In this document: one piece after another, positions 33,478 to 42,949 of the stretch | Numbering within the stretch: the stretch's first letter is position 1 | Layout of the letters: every line of letters begins with the position of its first letter | DNA from: G963663315 sp965116335 | GTDB lineage: Bacteria; Pseudomonadota; Gammaproteobacteria; Arenicellales; Poriferihabitantaceae | DNA: 64,000 nt | NCBI GenBank assembly: GCA_965116335.1 | Contig: OZ220677.1 | Span: 1,736,001-1,800,000 of the forward strand | Direction: 5' to 3' | Position numbers and translations under genes: made by a program | The notes under the pieces: model-generated | Database searches by the model: none | What the model saw: the letters and a program-made list of their open reading frames with translations, nothing else | What the model was told of the DNA's origin: nothing

Positions 33478-34890
33478 TCACCGGATCACTCGATCTGATT
33501 CATCGTGCTGCAAGCTGTTACTCCTCCTTCTGCGCCTTCGGGAGCGGGTTTTGTTGACCGCTCGCCGGTCACCACGAGTCTTGTCCAGCGGGTGACGCCG
33601 TTCGCAAGAGGTATCGGGGCGGGTACGGGAATGCGGGTGCCGGGCCGGAGCAACTGATCGGGGAAGCTCGCTGTCTTCCTGCTTGCGAGTCCACCAGTCG
33701 GCGATTTCGGGACTGATCTCACCGACCTGACTACGTAGCAACAGGAAATCATAGGCTGCCCGAAACCATCGTCTTTGCAGTATGCGGTCGGCTGACTTCG
33801 GGGATTTGAGATCAAGCGATGCCTGCAACTCCCAGATACCAATGGCGGAGCTTCTGGCTCTCCAGGGCACTGCAACCGTTCTTTCCTGAACCCTGAAAAC
33901 CTCTTCACTCGCAGCCAGACACGCCTGGTCACGACTTAATCCCGGCCTGTGCCATTTTTGCAGCTCCTGCCTGAACGGCCCCCACAACAAAACAGCAAAA
34001 ATAAACCCTGCAATAACCGGCTGATCGCTGGAGACACGGGCATCGGTGTTTTTTAATGCAGCGACAATCAAGGCCTCCAGCCGCTGTCCTTGCTTGCCCC
34101 CGATAGCGTCAAAAGTCTGCGGGAAAAGAACCCGGGCAAGTGGTGTCTGACGAAGAACCTGCCAGGTATCCAAACCGCGCTGATAATGAAATAGTTTCAA
34201 TATTTCTTCAAACATTCGGGCAGCGGGCACATCCTCGATAAGGGAGGCGTATTTACGTATCGCTTTTGTAACCTCCGGCCTCACCTTCAGATCCAGTTTA
34301 GCTTGAAACCGGATCACTCGGAGCATACGCACCGGATCTTCGGCAAACCGGGTGCGGACATCACCGATTACATTCAGTGTGCGGGTCTGGATGTCTTCCA
34401 TTCCCCCGACAAAATCAAGTACAACTTCCTTACCCGGATCATAATAAAGCGCATTGATTGTGAAATCCCGGCGCACGGCATCGGCATCTATCGAACCATA
34501 GACATTGTCGTCGAGAATCCGGCCGCTATGGACGGCCCTGTATCGAGAATCAGCGGTCTTGTTGTCGCTTTGCGGCGCGGCGCGGTAAGTCGCTACCTCG
34601 ATCACTTCCCGATTGCGCCAGCCCTGGCCAAAAGAAACATGGATCAGTTTGAATCGCCGGCCGATGATTCTGGCGCGGTCGAACAGTTTTTTGACTTGTT
34701 CCGGTCTGGCGTTGGTGGCAACATCAAAATCCTTGGGACGACGATTCAGCAATAAATCCCGGACACAGCCACCGACCAGGTAGCCATCAAACCCGGCACT
34801 CGCAAGCCGATCAACAACCGCCAACGCATTGGCGCTGACACTGGATCGATCAAACCCCAGTTGCGGGGCGGCGTATTCAACCGGCTTCAA
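33478..34890 (-). CDS. pcnB: Poly(A) polymerase I
   Basis: PcnB adds 3' poly(A) tails that target RNAs for decay; it belongs to the class II nucleotidyltransferase family with CCA-adding enzymes. The nucleotidyltransferase motif is LVGGCVRDLLLNRRPKDFDVATNA (DxD in DFDV), followed by RRDFTINALYYDP and RMLRVIRFQAKLDL. The C-terminal tail is arginine-rich, which separates PcnB from CCA transferases. The start is a TTG at 34890; the frame stays open further upstream without ATG or GTG, so the true start is uncertain. It ends three bases before the yciO-like gene start. Confidence 0.92.
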   Translation of the reverse strand: MKPVEYAAPQLGFDRSSVSANALAVVDRLASAGFDGYLVGGCVRDLLLNRRPKDFDVATNARPEQVKKLFDRARIIGRRFKLIHVSFGQGWRNREVIEVATYRAAPQSDNKTADSRYRAVHSGRILDDNVYGSIDADAVRRDFTINALYYDPGKEVVLDFVGGMEDIQTRTLNVIGDVRTRFAEDPVRMLRVIRFQAKLDLKVRPEVTKAIRKYASLIEDVPAARMFEEILKLFHYQRGLDTWQVLRQTPLARVLFPQTFDAIGGKQGQRLEALIVAALKNTDARVSSDQPVIAGFIFAVLLWGPFRQELQKWHRPGLSRDQACLAASEEVFRVQERTVAVPWRARSSAIGIWELQASLDLKSPKSADRILQRRWFRAAYDFLLLRSQVGEISPEIADWWTRKQEDSELPRSVAPARHPHSRTRPDTSCERRHPLDKTRGDRRAVNKTRSRRRRRRSNSLQHDESDRVIR

Positions 34891-34953
34891 AAGAAATCGC
34901 TGTGAGTCAACCGGCGCACCGGGTTGATTGCTATTGATTTGCAGCCTCGCTAA

Positions 34954-35544
34954 TCAACCGTTTCTGGTCAATCGTTTCCACGCCATTGGCAAAATGATCA
35001 TGGCCAGTACAATTTTCGCCAGATCTCCGAACAGGAAAGGGGTCAGTCCCCATGCCAGAATCGGCTGATCCCAACCGAGCAGATACCCCAGCCAGATCAG
35101 GCCGGGGACATAAATAATGATGTTTCCGATCAGCATGGCCATGAACGTGCTGTTCATTTTCCGGTCCCAGCCCTTTTCGGCGAGGTAGCCAGTAGCGGCG
35201 GCGGCCAGCACAAAACCGAGCAGATACCCCCCTGTCGGACCGGCCATATAAGCAAGTCCCAGACCCTTTTCCGGAGTGCCGGCAAACACCGGTAAACCGA
35301 ACACGCCCAACGCCATATACATAATGACTGTACAAGCGCCGAGTTTCCATCCATAGATCATGCCAAGCCCCAGCACGACAAAAGTCTGCATGGTCATCGG
35401 CACCGGATAAAACGGAATTTTCAATTTAGCTGATAATGTCAATAAACCAGCGCCGACAAGAGTCAGGAACAACGGACGCATCCAGCCCGGCTTGTCCCAT
35501 AATGTATCCGCCAGAGTAGGAAATTGAATAGATTGCGTAGTCAT
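34954..35544 (-). CDS. bioY: Biotin transporter BioY
   Basis: BioY is the S component of biotin ECF transporters and can also work alone. The 196-residue protein has about six hydrophobic segments and the signatures FYPVPMTMQTFVVLGLG, GVFGLPVFAGTPEKGLGLAYMAGPTGGYLLGF and the C-terminal GLTPFLFGDLAKIVLAMIILP. No bioM or bioN gene lies nearby, so it is probably a solitary form or uses a shared energising module. No biotin-repressor operator was recognised upstream. Confidence 0.93.
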   Translation of the reverse strand: MTTQSIQFPTLADTLWDKPGWMRPLFLTLVGAGLLTLSAKLKIPFYPVPMTMQTFVVLGLGMIYGWKLGACTVIMYMALGVFGLPVFAGTPEKGLGLAYMAGPTGGYLLGFVLAAAATGYLAEKGWDRKMNSTFMAMLIGNIIIYVPGLIWLGYLLGWDQPILAWGLTPFLFGDLAKIVLAMIILPMAWKRLTRNG

Positions 35545-35740
35545 GGATTAACCTCGTAACTAGACCAGAATGGACAAAAACTTAACCGGCATTGTACCAC
35601 TTCTACTACCGCAACAGGGTCAGAAAATCTGGCGAACGCTGCTCTACGATGTCGGGGTTCATTCTCCGGTGGATTTCGCGACCCGCAGGTACTGCCAGGC
35701 GTATCCACCAGAAGGTGCACAGATTGACAAGACCGATGAG

Positions 35741-36652
35741 CTATCCGGCTGCGATTTCTTCCAGCTTCTTCGCACGGATCACCTGGCCGTTGAGACCGGC
35801 CTCTTTGGCGGTGCCGCCGTAGGCCACTGTCATCAACTGACTGTAATAAACCACCGGCATCTTGAATTTCTTGTTGTAGGTCTTGTTGATCTGCTCCTGA
35901 TAAACCTCGACGTTCATCTGGCAGACCGGGCAGGGGGTGACGATCATATCGGCGTCGTGATCATAGGCCGATTCAACGATCTCCTTGATCTGGGCCTGGC
36001 TTTTCTCCGGCTCGGAGAAGGCCAGAGCACCCCCGCAGCAGGTGACTTTCTGTTCATATTTGTCGGCGGCTTCGGCGCCCATGATCTCGACCATCTTGTC
36101 CAGATATTTGGGATTCTCGAACGACTCGCCGTCAATGCCGAACGGGCGGTTGGTCTGACAACCGACATAGCCCGCGATTTTCAATCCATCCAGCGGCTTT
36201 GTTACGGGCGCCTCCAGCTCATCGTAACCGAAATCCTCAATCAGGACTTCGACCATGTGACGAACCCCCTTGGCGGTGTCTTTGGTGATGTCCACCTTGA
36301 GGCCAGCGTCTGCCAGGATGTTTTGTGTGTCTGCCAGCAGCTGATCCGATTTGGACAATCGCTCGACCGACTCCTTGGCGCCGAGCCAGCAGGCGGCGCA
36401 AGTGGCGACAATATCCTGGCCGGTATTATGTTGCTGCGACAGGGCGATGTTTCTCGCGTTCATCACATGGCGGGGCAACTCACCGCCTTCGCCATAACCA
36501 ACCGATGCCCCGCAGCAATTCCAATCGGGAATCTCGTTCAGCTTGATATCCAGAGTCTTGCACATGGACTCCACCGATACCATGTAGTTGGAGGCGGACG
36601 AATTGCGTTCCGACGAGCAACCGGGGTAAAACGAATATTCTTTTCTAGCCAT
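35741..36652 (-). CDS. hdrB: Heterodisulfide reductase subunit B-like (HdrB), CCG-domain protein
   Basis: HdrB contains two CCG domains that bind non-cubane iron-sulfur clusters at the site of disulfide or quinone-linked electron exchange. Both are complete: YPGCSSERN, DWNCCGASVG and CAACW form the first; VGCQTNRPF, VTCCGGALAF and CPVCQ the second. From ATG 36652 the protein is about 303 residues. It is the last gene of a QmoA-QmoB-HdrC-HdrB order, where HdrC-HdrB replace the membrane subunit QmoC. No membrane segment is visible. Confidence 0.93.
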   Translation of the reverse strand: MARKEYSFYPGCSSERNSSASNYMVSVESMCKTLDIKLNEIPDWNCCGASVGYGEGGELPRHVMNARNIALSQQHNTGQDIVATCAACWLGAKESVERLSKSDQLLADTQNILADAGLKVDITKDTAKGVRHMVEVLIEDFGYDELEAPVTKPLDGLKIAGYVGCQTNRPFGIDGESFENPKYLDKMVEIMGAEAADKYEQKVTCCGGALAFSEPEKSQAQIKEIVESAYDHDADMIVTPCPVCQMNVEVYQEQINKTYNKKFKMPVVYYSQLMTVAYGGTAKEAGLNGQVIRAKKLEEIAAG

Positions 36653-36668
36653 TTGAACCAAACCTCAC

Positions 36669-37307
36669 TTAATTGAATCCCTTTCGTTTATCCTCGATCT
36701 CGTAAGCCTTTTTGAGCATCTGCTGAAGCTGGGATTTCTGCTTGATCCCACCGGACATGAAAAGCCCGAAAGGATTGAGACGACGGGTCAGCAACATTCC
36801 CAGACCGATGTTTCGCATCGCAAAAGCGTTCTTGACTCCCTGGACAAAGCCATTCATAAAATACAACCTCATGGACAATCGGGCTTCATTGACCCGACCA
36901 GTGACGCTGATGTTATCCCAGAAGATTTTGGCGAACCGTCTGGTCGGATTCATTTTGGGCGCCAGACCGAGTCGATTGGCATAGTTCGCCAGACCGTGCA
37001 TGATATGAGTGATCGGGAGACCTCTCGGGCAACGCACAATGCAGTTGTAACAGGACGTACACATCCACATCGACTCACTGGCGAGCACTTCTTCGCGCTG
37101 CCCCGCGCGGATCATCATGAACAATTCCTGCGGCGGGTGGTCCCAGGCATTGCCCAGCGGGCAGGAGCCGGAACAAACTCCGCACTGCATACACATTTTC
37201 ACCCAGTCCCCTTCCTCTACATTAGCCTCGACTTCTCTCAGAAAGCTGTTGCGATATTTCTCGATCATTGCCGTATTGGCATCGGCTGGCGCGGTAGCAG
37301 GAGACAT
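36669..37307 (-). CDS. hdrC: Heterodisulfide reductase subunit C-like (HdrC), 2x[4Fe-4S]
   Basis: A 212-residue ferredoxin-type subunit with two cubane cluster motifs: CMQCGVCSGSCPLGNA and CTSCYNCIVRCPRG. The C-terminal half (AKIFWDNISVTGRVNEARLSMRLYF onward) is helical, without an obvious heme-binding membrane domain as in QmoC. It passes electrons between the flavin subunits and HdrB. The spacing is two bases after qmoB and 16 before hdrB, so all four genes form one operon. Confidence 0.93.
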   Translation of the reverse strand: MSPATAPADANTAMIEKYRNSFLREVEANVEEGDWVKMCMQCGVCSGSCPLGNAWDHPPQELFMMIRAGQREEVLASESMWMCTSCYNCIVRCPRGLPITHIMHGLANYANRLGLAPKMNPTRRFAKIFWDNISVTGRVNEARLSMRLYFMNGFVQGVKNAFAMRNIGLGMLLTRRLNPFGLFMSGGIKQKSQLQQMLKKAYEIEDKRKGFN

Positions 37308-37309
37308 GA

Positions 37310-39556
37310 CTAAAAGCCCTTGAATGGATTCATGCCGATTTCGTCAATTCGTGCTGCGTATTTATTGATCAGCCGGGGCACACGGTCAATATCGGTGATT
37401 TCCACCTCATACGTCTGCACCCGCTCCGGCTCAAGCTGCAGTTGGCTCAGAGTATCATCGACCTTGCTCATACGCTCGTGAGCCAATCGGGAACCATCGA
37501 CGAAATGGCACTGATAGTCTTCGCCTTTTTTGCAACCCATCAACATGATCCCGTCAAATCCTGAGTTCAGTGCATCCGTTATCCAGATCAGATTCACCGA
37601 GCCCAGGCAACGGATCGGTATAACACGCACAAACGCATTATATTCAATCCGATTATGACCTGCCATATCCAGCGCCGGATAGGCGTCATTCTCACAAGCC
37701 AGGATCAGAATCCGGGGTTTTTCATCAAACTCATCGGGCATGTCGATGTTTTTGATCTGCTGACCCACGGTATCGACCGAATAGTTTTCAAAGGAAATGA
37801 CCCGAACCGGGCAAGCACCCATACAAGTACCGCATCGTCGACAACGGGATTCATTGAAAACGGGGTATCCGTCCTGATCTTCGTCAATGGCGCCAAACGG
37901 ACATTCAACAGTACATCGTTTGCATTGCGTACAGCCGTCCCGGCGAAAGGAAGGATAAGACAAATCCCCCGACCTTGGATGCGCTGCACGCCCCATGGCA
38001 GCCCCTTCCACTGCCTGTATCGCCTTCATTGCAGCGCCGGTGGCGTCTTCAACAGACTGGACAATGTCCATGGGCCGGCGTACCGGACCGCAAGTATAAA
38101 TCCCGGTGCGACGGGTTTCATACGGGAAGCAGATGAAATGTGAATCACTGAAACCATGCTTCAGATGGGGCATGTCCGGCCCTTGTCGATAGTCGAGATT
38201 CAGGATTGAATCGACATTCACCCTGACCTCGGCACTGTTAGCCTCGGCTCCAGAGTCGGCAGGCGCATTGATGTCAATGCCGGAGTTCGGAACCTGGCCG
38301 GTTGCCAGAACCACCAGATCAGACTGGAGCGTTACCTCCTGATCCAGAATATGGTCGTGCAATACTACATCCAGCTGTCCTGCGCCGGATTGAACGACTG
38401 CCTCGCTCACCGAATGAACCGCGCCATTGGTGAAGATCACGCCTTTCATCTGCGCGGAACGGTAGAAATCCTCGCCATTGCCGGGCACACGCAAATCACT
38501 ATAGATCACATGGGTCTCGATATCGGGGTTCTGATCCTTGAAATACATGGCCTGCTTGATGCTGACATTGCAGCAGTAACCGGAACAATATGGCAGATGA
38601 CCCGGTTTGTCCGAGCGTTGGCCGGCGCACTGTACGAATACCACACTCTCGACCGGCTTGCCATCAGAAGGCCGCAGGATCGCCTGACCATCCGCCGCGC
38701 TGGCCAGCGCTTCAAGTCCGGCCTGATCCACCACGTCGGCAGCCTGGCCATAACTGAATTCAGGCAATTGGCTGGCATCATAGCGAGTGAAACCGCTGGC
38801 CTGTACGATAGCGCCGACATTTTCCGTGCTGGTTGACCCGCTTTCGGTTGTAATATCAATGCTGAATTGTCCGGGAGAACCGCTGGCCCGGGTGACTGTA
38901 GCGTTCAGAAAAACCGTGATATTGGTCGCAGCCTCAACCTGGCTTACCCGCTCTCCAAGAGGGTTAGACTGTGGCTCTGCGTATGGTTCTCTGGAGGGCA
39001 AAATACGATGGAAGTCTTTCACCCATCCCCCCAGAGTTGACTTTTTCTCGACCAGCAACACCTCGTAACCGGCTTTGGCCGCTTCCAGCGAGACGGTGAT
39101 GCCACTGATGCCGCCACCGACAACCAGTATCCGCTTGTTCGTGCCGCGTTCAGGATTGGAGGCGGGCTGCTTCATGAACCTGGCCTCGGTACAGGCCATA
39201 CGCACATAATCGTCCGCCATCTCCTGAGTCAGTTCTCTGGCTTCTGGAGTATCCGGTTGACTCCAGATCACCCCTTCCCGCAGATTCGCTCTGGCAACAG
39301 CCACGTCTTCCATGTTAAATGCTTCCGTTTTCGCTCTTCTGGAGCAAGCTCCCAACACAACATGGGTTACGCCCTGGTCTGTAATATCCTGGCGAATCAG
39401 GGCGCGGCCATCATCGTTACACAGATAATCATGACATCTGGCAATGTCGGCTCCACCCTGTGATCCGGCAATGTCCACCAACTGGTCAATATCCAGTCGC
39501 TCTCCCAGGCCACAGCCCTTGCAAATATACGCCGCTGTTTTCATTGTATTCGACAT
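37310..39556 (-). CDS. qmoB: QmoB-like HdrA/MvhD fusion flavoprotein
   Basis: A 748-residue flavoprotein from the ATG at 39556. An N-terminal cysteine motif (YICKGCGLGE) is followed by an HdrA-like FAD domain with RILVVGGGISGITVSLEAAK. It then has two [4Fe-4S] ferredoxin motifs (CTQCKRCTVECPFG and CRRCGTCMGACP) and a C-terminal MvhD-like domain (RVIPIRCLGSVNLIWITDAL, MLMGCKKGEDYQCHF). This domain order is characteristic of QmoB, which works with QmoA in electron transfer to or from adenylylsulfate reductase. It starts seven bases after qmoA. Upstream in-frame codons to 39619 overlap qmoA. Confidence 0.9.
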   Translation of the reverse strand: MSNTMKTAAYICKGCGLGERLDIDQLVDIAGSQGGADIARCHDYLCNDDGRALIRQDITDQGVTHVVLGACSRRAKTEAFNMEDVAVARANLREGVIWSQPDTPEARELTQEMADDYVRMACTEARFMKQPASNPERGTNKRILVVGGGISGITVSLEAAKAGYEVLLVEKKSTLGGWVKDFHRILPSREPYAEPQSNPLGERVSQVEAATNITVFLNATVTRASGSPGQFSIDITTESGSTSTENVGAIVQASGFTRYDASQLPEFSYGQAADVVDQAGLEALASAADGQAILRPSDGKPVESVVFVQCAGQRSDKPGHLPYCSGYCCNVSIKQAMYFKDQNPDIETHVIYSDLRVPGNGEDFYRSAQMKGVIFTNGAVHSVSEAVVQSGAGQLDVVLHDHILDQEVTLQSDLVVLATGQVPNSGIDINAPADSGAEANSAEVRVNVDSILNLDYRQGPDMPHLKHGFSDSHFICFPYETRRTGIYTCGPVRRPMDIVQSVEDATGAAMKAIQAVEGAAMGRAAHPRSGDLSYPSFRRDGCTQCKRCTVECPFGAIDEDQDGYPVFNESRCRRCGTCMGACPVRVISFENYSVDTVGQQIKNIDMPDEFDEKPRILILACENDAYPALDMAGHNRIEYNAFVRVIPIRCLGSVNLIWITDALNSGFDGIMLMGCKKGEDYQCHFVDGSRLAHERMSKVDDTLSQLQLEPERVQTYEVEITDIDRVPRLINKYAARIDEIGMNPFKGF

Positions 39557-39563
39557 TTCCCGG

Positions 39564-40856
39564 TTACGCGGACACGGTATTGACAACCTGGATCGCACGC
39601 AACGCCGCAGCGGTGGCACTCTGCACCGATCGGTTCACGTCAAGCGGATTGGTCGCACAGCCGGAGCCAAAAACCCCTCCGTTGTCAGGGTCCAGCTCGA
39701 TGAAACCACTGGTATCCACGCTCAGGCCATGCGCGGTTTTGATCACCGACCTGAAATCCAGGCTCGGCTCCATTCCGACTGCCAGCACCACCAGATCATG
39801 CGGGTTTTCATATCGTTTGTAACCATGGGTATCCACGCCCTTCAAAACCGGCTTCCCGGTTTTTGGGTCTCTGACGATATTGGCGACCTTGGATTTGACA
39901 AAATGCACTTTCTCATCCGCCCGCACTTTCTTCTCGAAATCCTCAAACCGATCAATGGTACGAATGTCGATATAGTAGATCGTCGCCCGGGCACCGTCAT
40001 CATCACCGAACTGTTCGCCGATATAGGTGCTTTGTTTCAACGAGGCCATGCAACAGATTCTTGAACAATGTGACAAGTGGTTGCGGTCACGCGAACCGGC
40101 GCATTGAATAAAGGCAATGTCCTTCGCAGGCTCTTTATTGGAAGGCCTGACCAGCTTGCCACCAGTCGGGCCGTAAGGGTCCATCATGCGCTCAAGTTCT
40201 ACACTGGTAATGACATCTTCGTACTGATCATAGCCGTAGGGTTCTATACGGGCGGCATCATAAGGGCGCCAGCCAGTCGCGAATACAACCGCTCCGCATC
40301 TGACCTCCATCGTCTGTTCCTGCATCCCTAAGTCAATCGCATCCACCGGGCAGGCGGCTTTCGCTTTCTCACCCTGTTCGTTGCCGACGATGGACCGGTC
40401 AAGGACATAGCGCTGGGGATAAGCCATATTGTGGGGCAGGTAAGCTGCCTTGATTTTGCTAAGCCCATAATTGTGCGGATCGTCGATTTCGGCGTCCACC
40501 GCTTCCGCGCAACTGCCACAGGCCGTGCAGTTTTCCTTCACATAACGCGGACGAACCCGGATAGTTGCGGTATAGTCTCCCGCATGGCCGCTCAGGGTTT
40601 CTACCTCAGCCATGGTCAGAATCCGCAAACGCCGGTTCGCCTTGATTCTCCTGAAATTGATTTCCTGCCCGCAGCTGGGTCGACAAAGCTTGGGGAAGTA
40701 TTTGTAGAGTTGGGCAACCCGTCCGCCGAGCGCCGGATTTTTCTCGACAAGAATGACATCCTTTCCGCATTCGGCAGCTTCAAGGGCAGTGGTGATGCCG
40801 CTGATGCCACCGCCGATAACCAGAATGGTCTCATTTGTGGCAATGATATCGTTCAT
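39564..40856 (-). CDS. qmoA: QmoA-like HdrA flavoprotein
   Basis: A 430-residue HdrA-type flavoprotein that starts with a dinucleotide fold, ETILVIGGGISGITTALEAAE, followed by GGRVAQLYKYFPKLC. It contains NCTACGSCAEAVDAE as an incomplete cluster motif, CAGSRDRNHLSHCSRICCMAS, and the final FAD motif GGVFGSGCATNPLDV. The length without extra ferredoxin domains fits QmoA. It is the first gene of the operon. A possible -10 TATAAT lies on the minus strand at 40891-40896, without a good -35. The aprAB and sat genes that usually accompany qmo are not in the window. Confidence 0.9.
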   Translation of the reverse strand: MNDIIATNETILVIGGGISGITTALEAAECGKDVILVEKNPALGGRVAQLYKYFPKLCRPSCGQEINFRRIKANRRLRILTMAEVETLSGHAGDYTATIRVRPRYVKENCTACGSCAEAVDAEIDDPHNYGLSKIKAAYLPHNMAYPQRYVLDRSIVGNEQGEKAKAACPVDAIDLGMQEQTMEVRCGAVVFATGWRPYDAARIEPYGYDQYEDVITSVELERMMDPYGPTGGKLVRPSNKEPAKDIAFIQCAGSRDRNHLSHCSRICCMASLKQSTYIGEQFGDDDGARATIYYIDIRTIDRFEDFEKKVRADEKVHFVKSKVANIVRDPKTGKPVLKGVDTHGYKRYENPHDLVVLAVGMEPSLDFRSVIKTAHGLSVDTSGFIELDPDNGGVFGSGCATNPLDVNRSVQSATAAALRAIQVVNTVSA

Positions 40857-41001
40857 ACTATAGATTGATTCGCCTGACCCGGAGTTTATGATTATAACCT
40901 CTGACTATACGGGTTTCTCATGCAATAGACCAGTGTAGCGGCCGGATTGTTCTCACAAGTATTTCCAATACAGCAATAGAGAATATGTATTTCCCCGCTG
41001 T

Positions 41002-41949
41002 CTATTCGTTCCCGGTCGCCTGGTTCTGTTTATGATGCTCGTAAAGAATTGAATGATCGGTCGATATGAATCTGAACGCCATCGTCTCCGGTTCTACCTC
41101 GATCTCCAGAAACCCGTACACGCTCGCCCCGAAATGATGCTCCGGGTTTTCCTGCAATGAGTGCAATGCCGCCCCGCCTGCCCCGGAAATGAACTGATCC
41201 GTCCGACAGCCATCAATATCCAGATGCTCCAGGTGATGGGCATGACCAGCCAGAAATGTGTCCACATGATCACATAAGGCAGACTTGACAAACAGGCCAC
41301 CCAGGCCGCCGCCGCGATGTCTGCCACCTCCTTTACTCTGTGAGGTGAGAGGATGATGCCCGAGTGCGATGGCCCAGGGGGTCGAGCGACCTGCCAGCGT
41401 CGGGAGTGCTGTATGTATGAATATCGGACTCATCGTGTCGATCGCATACAATGCCAGAAGGTCCTCAAAAAGCACCTGATAATGTCGATGTGGAAACCAC
41501 CAGCGAGCATTGATCGTATCTGCTGATTTGAAGAGCCACGGGTCACCATTGTAATCATGGTTGCCGAGAACCGGAAAGATCGGCAGACTCTGCAAACATT
41601 CACTGCCATACATATCGAAAATATACTCATCCCAGTGCGGGTCTGTCAGCGTTTGTGTACCATCCGGGTAGATCACGTCACCCAGCAAGAGCAGGGCATC
41701 CGGGTTTGTTTTTTTACACCGTTCCTCCATCGCCTCGGCAACCTCTCGCTGCGCCACCCCTCCATAGCCGGAATCACCCAGAGCGAATAACACAACCCGC
41801 TGGTCATGGGCTACTACCTTGACCGGGGGAGTATCGACAAACTCCGGGTATTTCGCCAGTTTCTCCTGTACGTATAGTGCCAGCAAGACAATCGGGACGA
41901 CCCCAATCAGGACGACCATCGCGATCAAGGACCACTTCAAAATACGCAT
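41002..41949 (-). CDS. Membrane-anchored metallophosphatase (calcineurin-like)
   Basis: A 315-residue calcineurin-like phosphoesterase of the purple-acid-phosphatase type. An N-terminal hydrophobic helix (LIAMVVLIGVVPIVLLALYV) anchors it, probably facing the periplasm. Metal ligands appear in ALGDSGYGG, LLLGDVIYPDG, PVLGNHDYNG, ALGHHPLTSQ and LAGHAHHLEH. The ATG at 41949 is used; a GTG three codons earlier is possible. The substrate is unknown. It sits upstream of the qmo operon but 145 bases away, so a functional link is not implied. Confidence 0.88.
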   Translation of the reverse strand: MRILKWSLIAMVVLIGVVPIVLLALYVQEKLAKYPEFVDTPPVKVVAHDQRVVLFALGDSGYGGVAQREVAEAMEERCKKTNPDALLLLGDVIYPDGTQTLTDPHWDEYIFDMYGSECLQSLPIFPVLGNHDYNGDPWLFKSADTINARWWFPHRHYQVLFEDLLALYAIDTMSPIFIHTALPTLAGRSTPWAIALGHHPLTSQSKGGGRHRGGGLGGLFVKSALCDHVDTFLAGHAHHLEHLDIDGCRTDQFISGAGGAALHSLQENPEHHFGASVYGFLEIEVEPETMAFRFISTDHSILYEHHKQNQATGNE

Positions 41950-42129
41950 ATCCGGCACTCGTAGATTTCAGTTCTCATATCATCGGATTATAGGTCAACG
42001 CTGTGGCAGAATGTGGAGGATTTGATGCGGATTCCCGCTGGCACGTGGAATGTCAGAGCGTAGCGTAGCGTTCGATAAAAAGACCGGAACCTGATACACT
42101 CGCCGACAGTTGCCAATCCCCTGTGAATT

Positions 42130-42939
42130 ATGACTACTGATCCCGATCTCAAGGAATATCGGATTTCGGACGAACCATTCTACTCTCCCCAGAGAAATGA
42201 GGTGGAGTTGTTTGAAGCCGCCTGCGAAAACGGTATCCCGGTACTGCTGAAAGGCCCGACCGGATGCGGCAAGACCCGATTCATGGAGCACATGGCGTGG
42301 AAGTTGAACCGCCCCCTGATTACGGTTTCCTGTCATGATGACCTGACCGCTTCGGACCTGGTTGGCCGATACCTGATCATCGGCGGCGAGACACGATGGT
42401 CGGACGGTCCCCTGACACGGGCAGTGCGCGGTGGTGGTATCTGCTATCTCGATGAAATCGTCGAAGCGCGCAAGGATACCACCGTCGTCATCCATCCGCT
42501 GGCGGATGATCGCAGGGTACTGCCGATCGAGAAAACCGGCGAGCTGCTGGCTGCCTCCGACCGATTTTGTCTGTCCATATCGTATAACCCCGGCTACCAG
42601 AGCGTACTCAAGGATCTGAAACAGAGCACCCGGCAACGTTTTATTTCAATTGAATTCGACTACCCTCCGGCGCAACATGAAACCGATATTATCGTCCGCG
42701 AATCCGGCCTCGACAAACAGATGGCGGCCCGCCTGGTGAAGTATGCAGGAATGACTCGCAACCTCAAGGGCAGCGGCCTGGAAGAAGGGGCCAGTACCCG
42801 ACTGTTGGTGCATGCGGCCAAATTGATGGTCAGTGGCATCAGCCCGCAAGACGCCTGTCGCGGCGCCATATCGGAAACCCTGAGCGACGACCCGGATATG
42901 TTGAAGGCCGTGAGTGAACTCAGCGCCTCGCTGTTTTAA
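42130..42939 (+). CDS. cbbQ: CbbQ/NirQ/NorQ-family MoxR-type AAA+ ATPase
   Basis: A 269-residue MoxR-like AAA+ ATPase of the CbbQ/NirQ/NorQ group, which with a VWA-domain CbbO/NorD partner remodels RuBisCO or denitrification enzymes. Walker A is GPTGCGKTRFMEH, Walker B is GGICYLDEIVEA, and the later CLSISYNPGYQ is typical. The next gene, rpiA, serves the pentose and Calvin cycles, which favours the CbbQ reading. No cbbO, RuBisCO or nitric oxide reductase gene is nearby, so the symbol reflects context more than proof. Confidence 0.82.
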   Translation: MTTDPDLKEYRISDEPFYSPQRNEVELFEAACENGIPVLLKGPTGCGKTRFMEHMAWKLNRPLITVSCHDDLTASDLVGRYLIIGGETRWSDGPLTRAVRGGGICYLDEIVEARKDTTVVIHPLADDRRVLPIEKTGELLAASDRFCLSISYNPGYQSVLKDLKQSTRQRFISIEFDYPPAQHETDIIVRESGLDKQMAARLVKYAGMTRNLKGSGLEEGASTRLLVHAAKLMVSGISPQDACRGAISETLSDDPDMLKAVSELSASLF

Positions 42940-42949
42940 TGCACCAGCC

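Noticed and set aside
35570..36676. 368-codon open frame on the plus strand covering hdrB
   Set aside because: The minus-strand frame has two complete CCG domains, while this frame has none; its start lies in the bioY leader.
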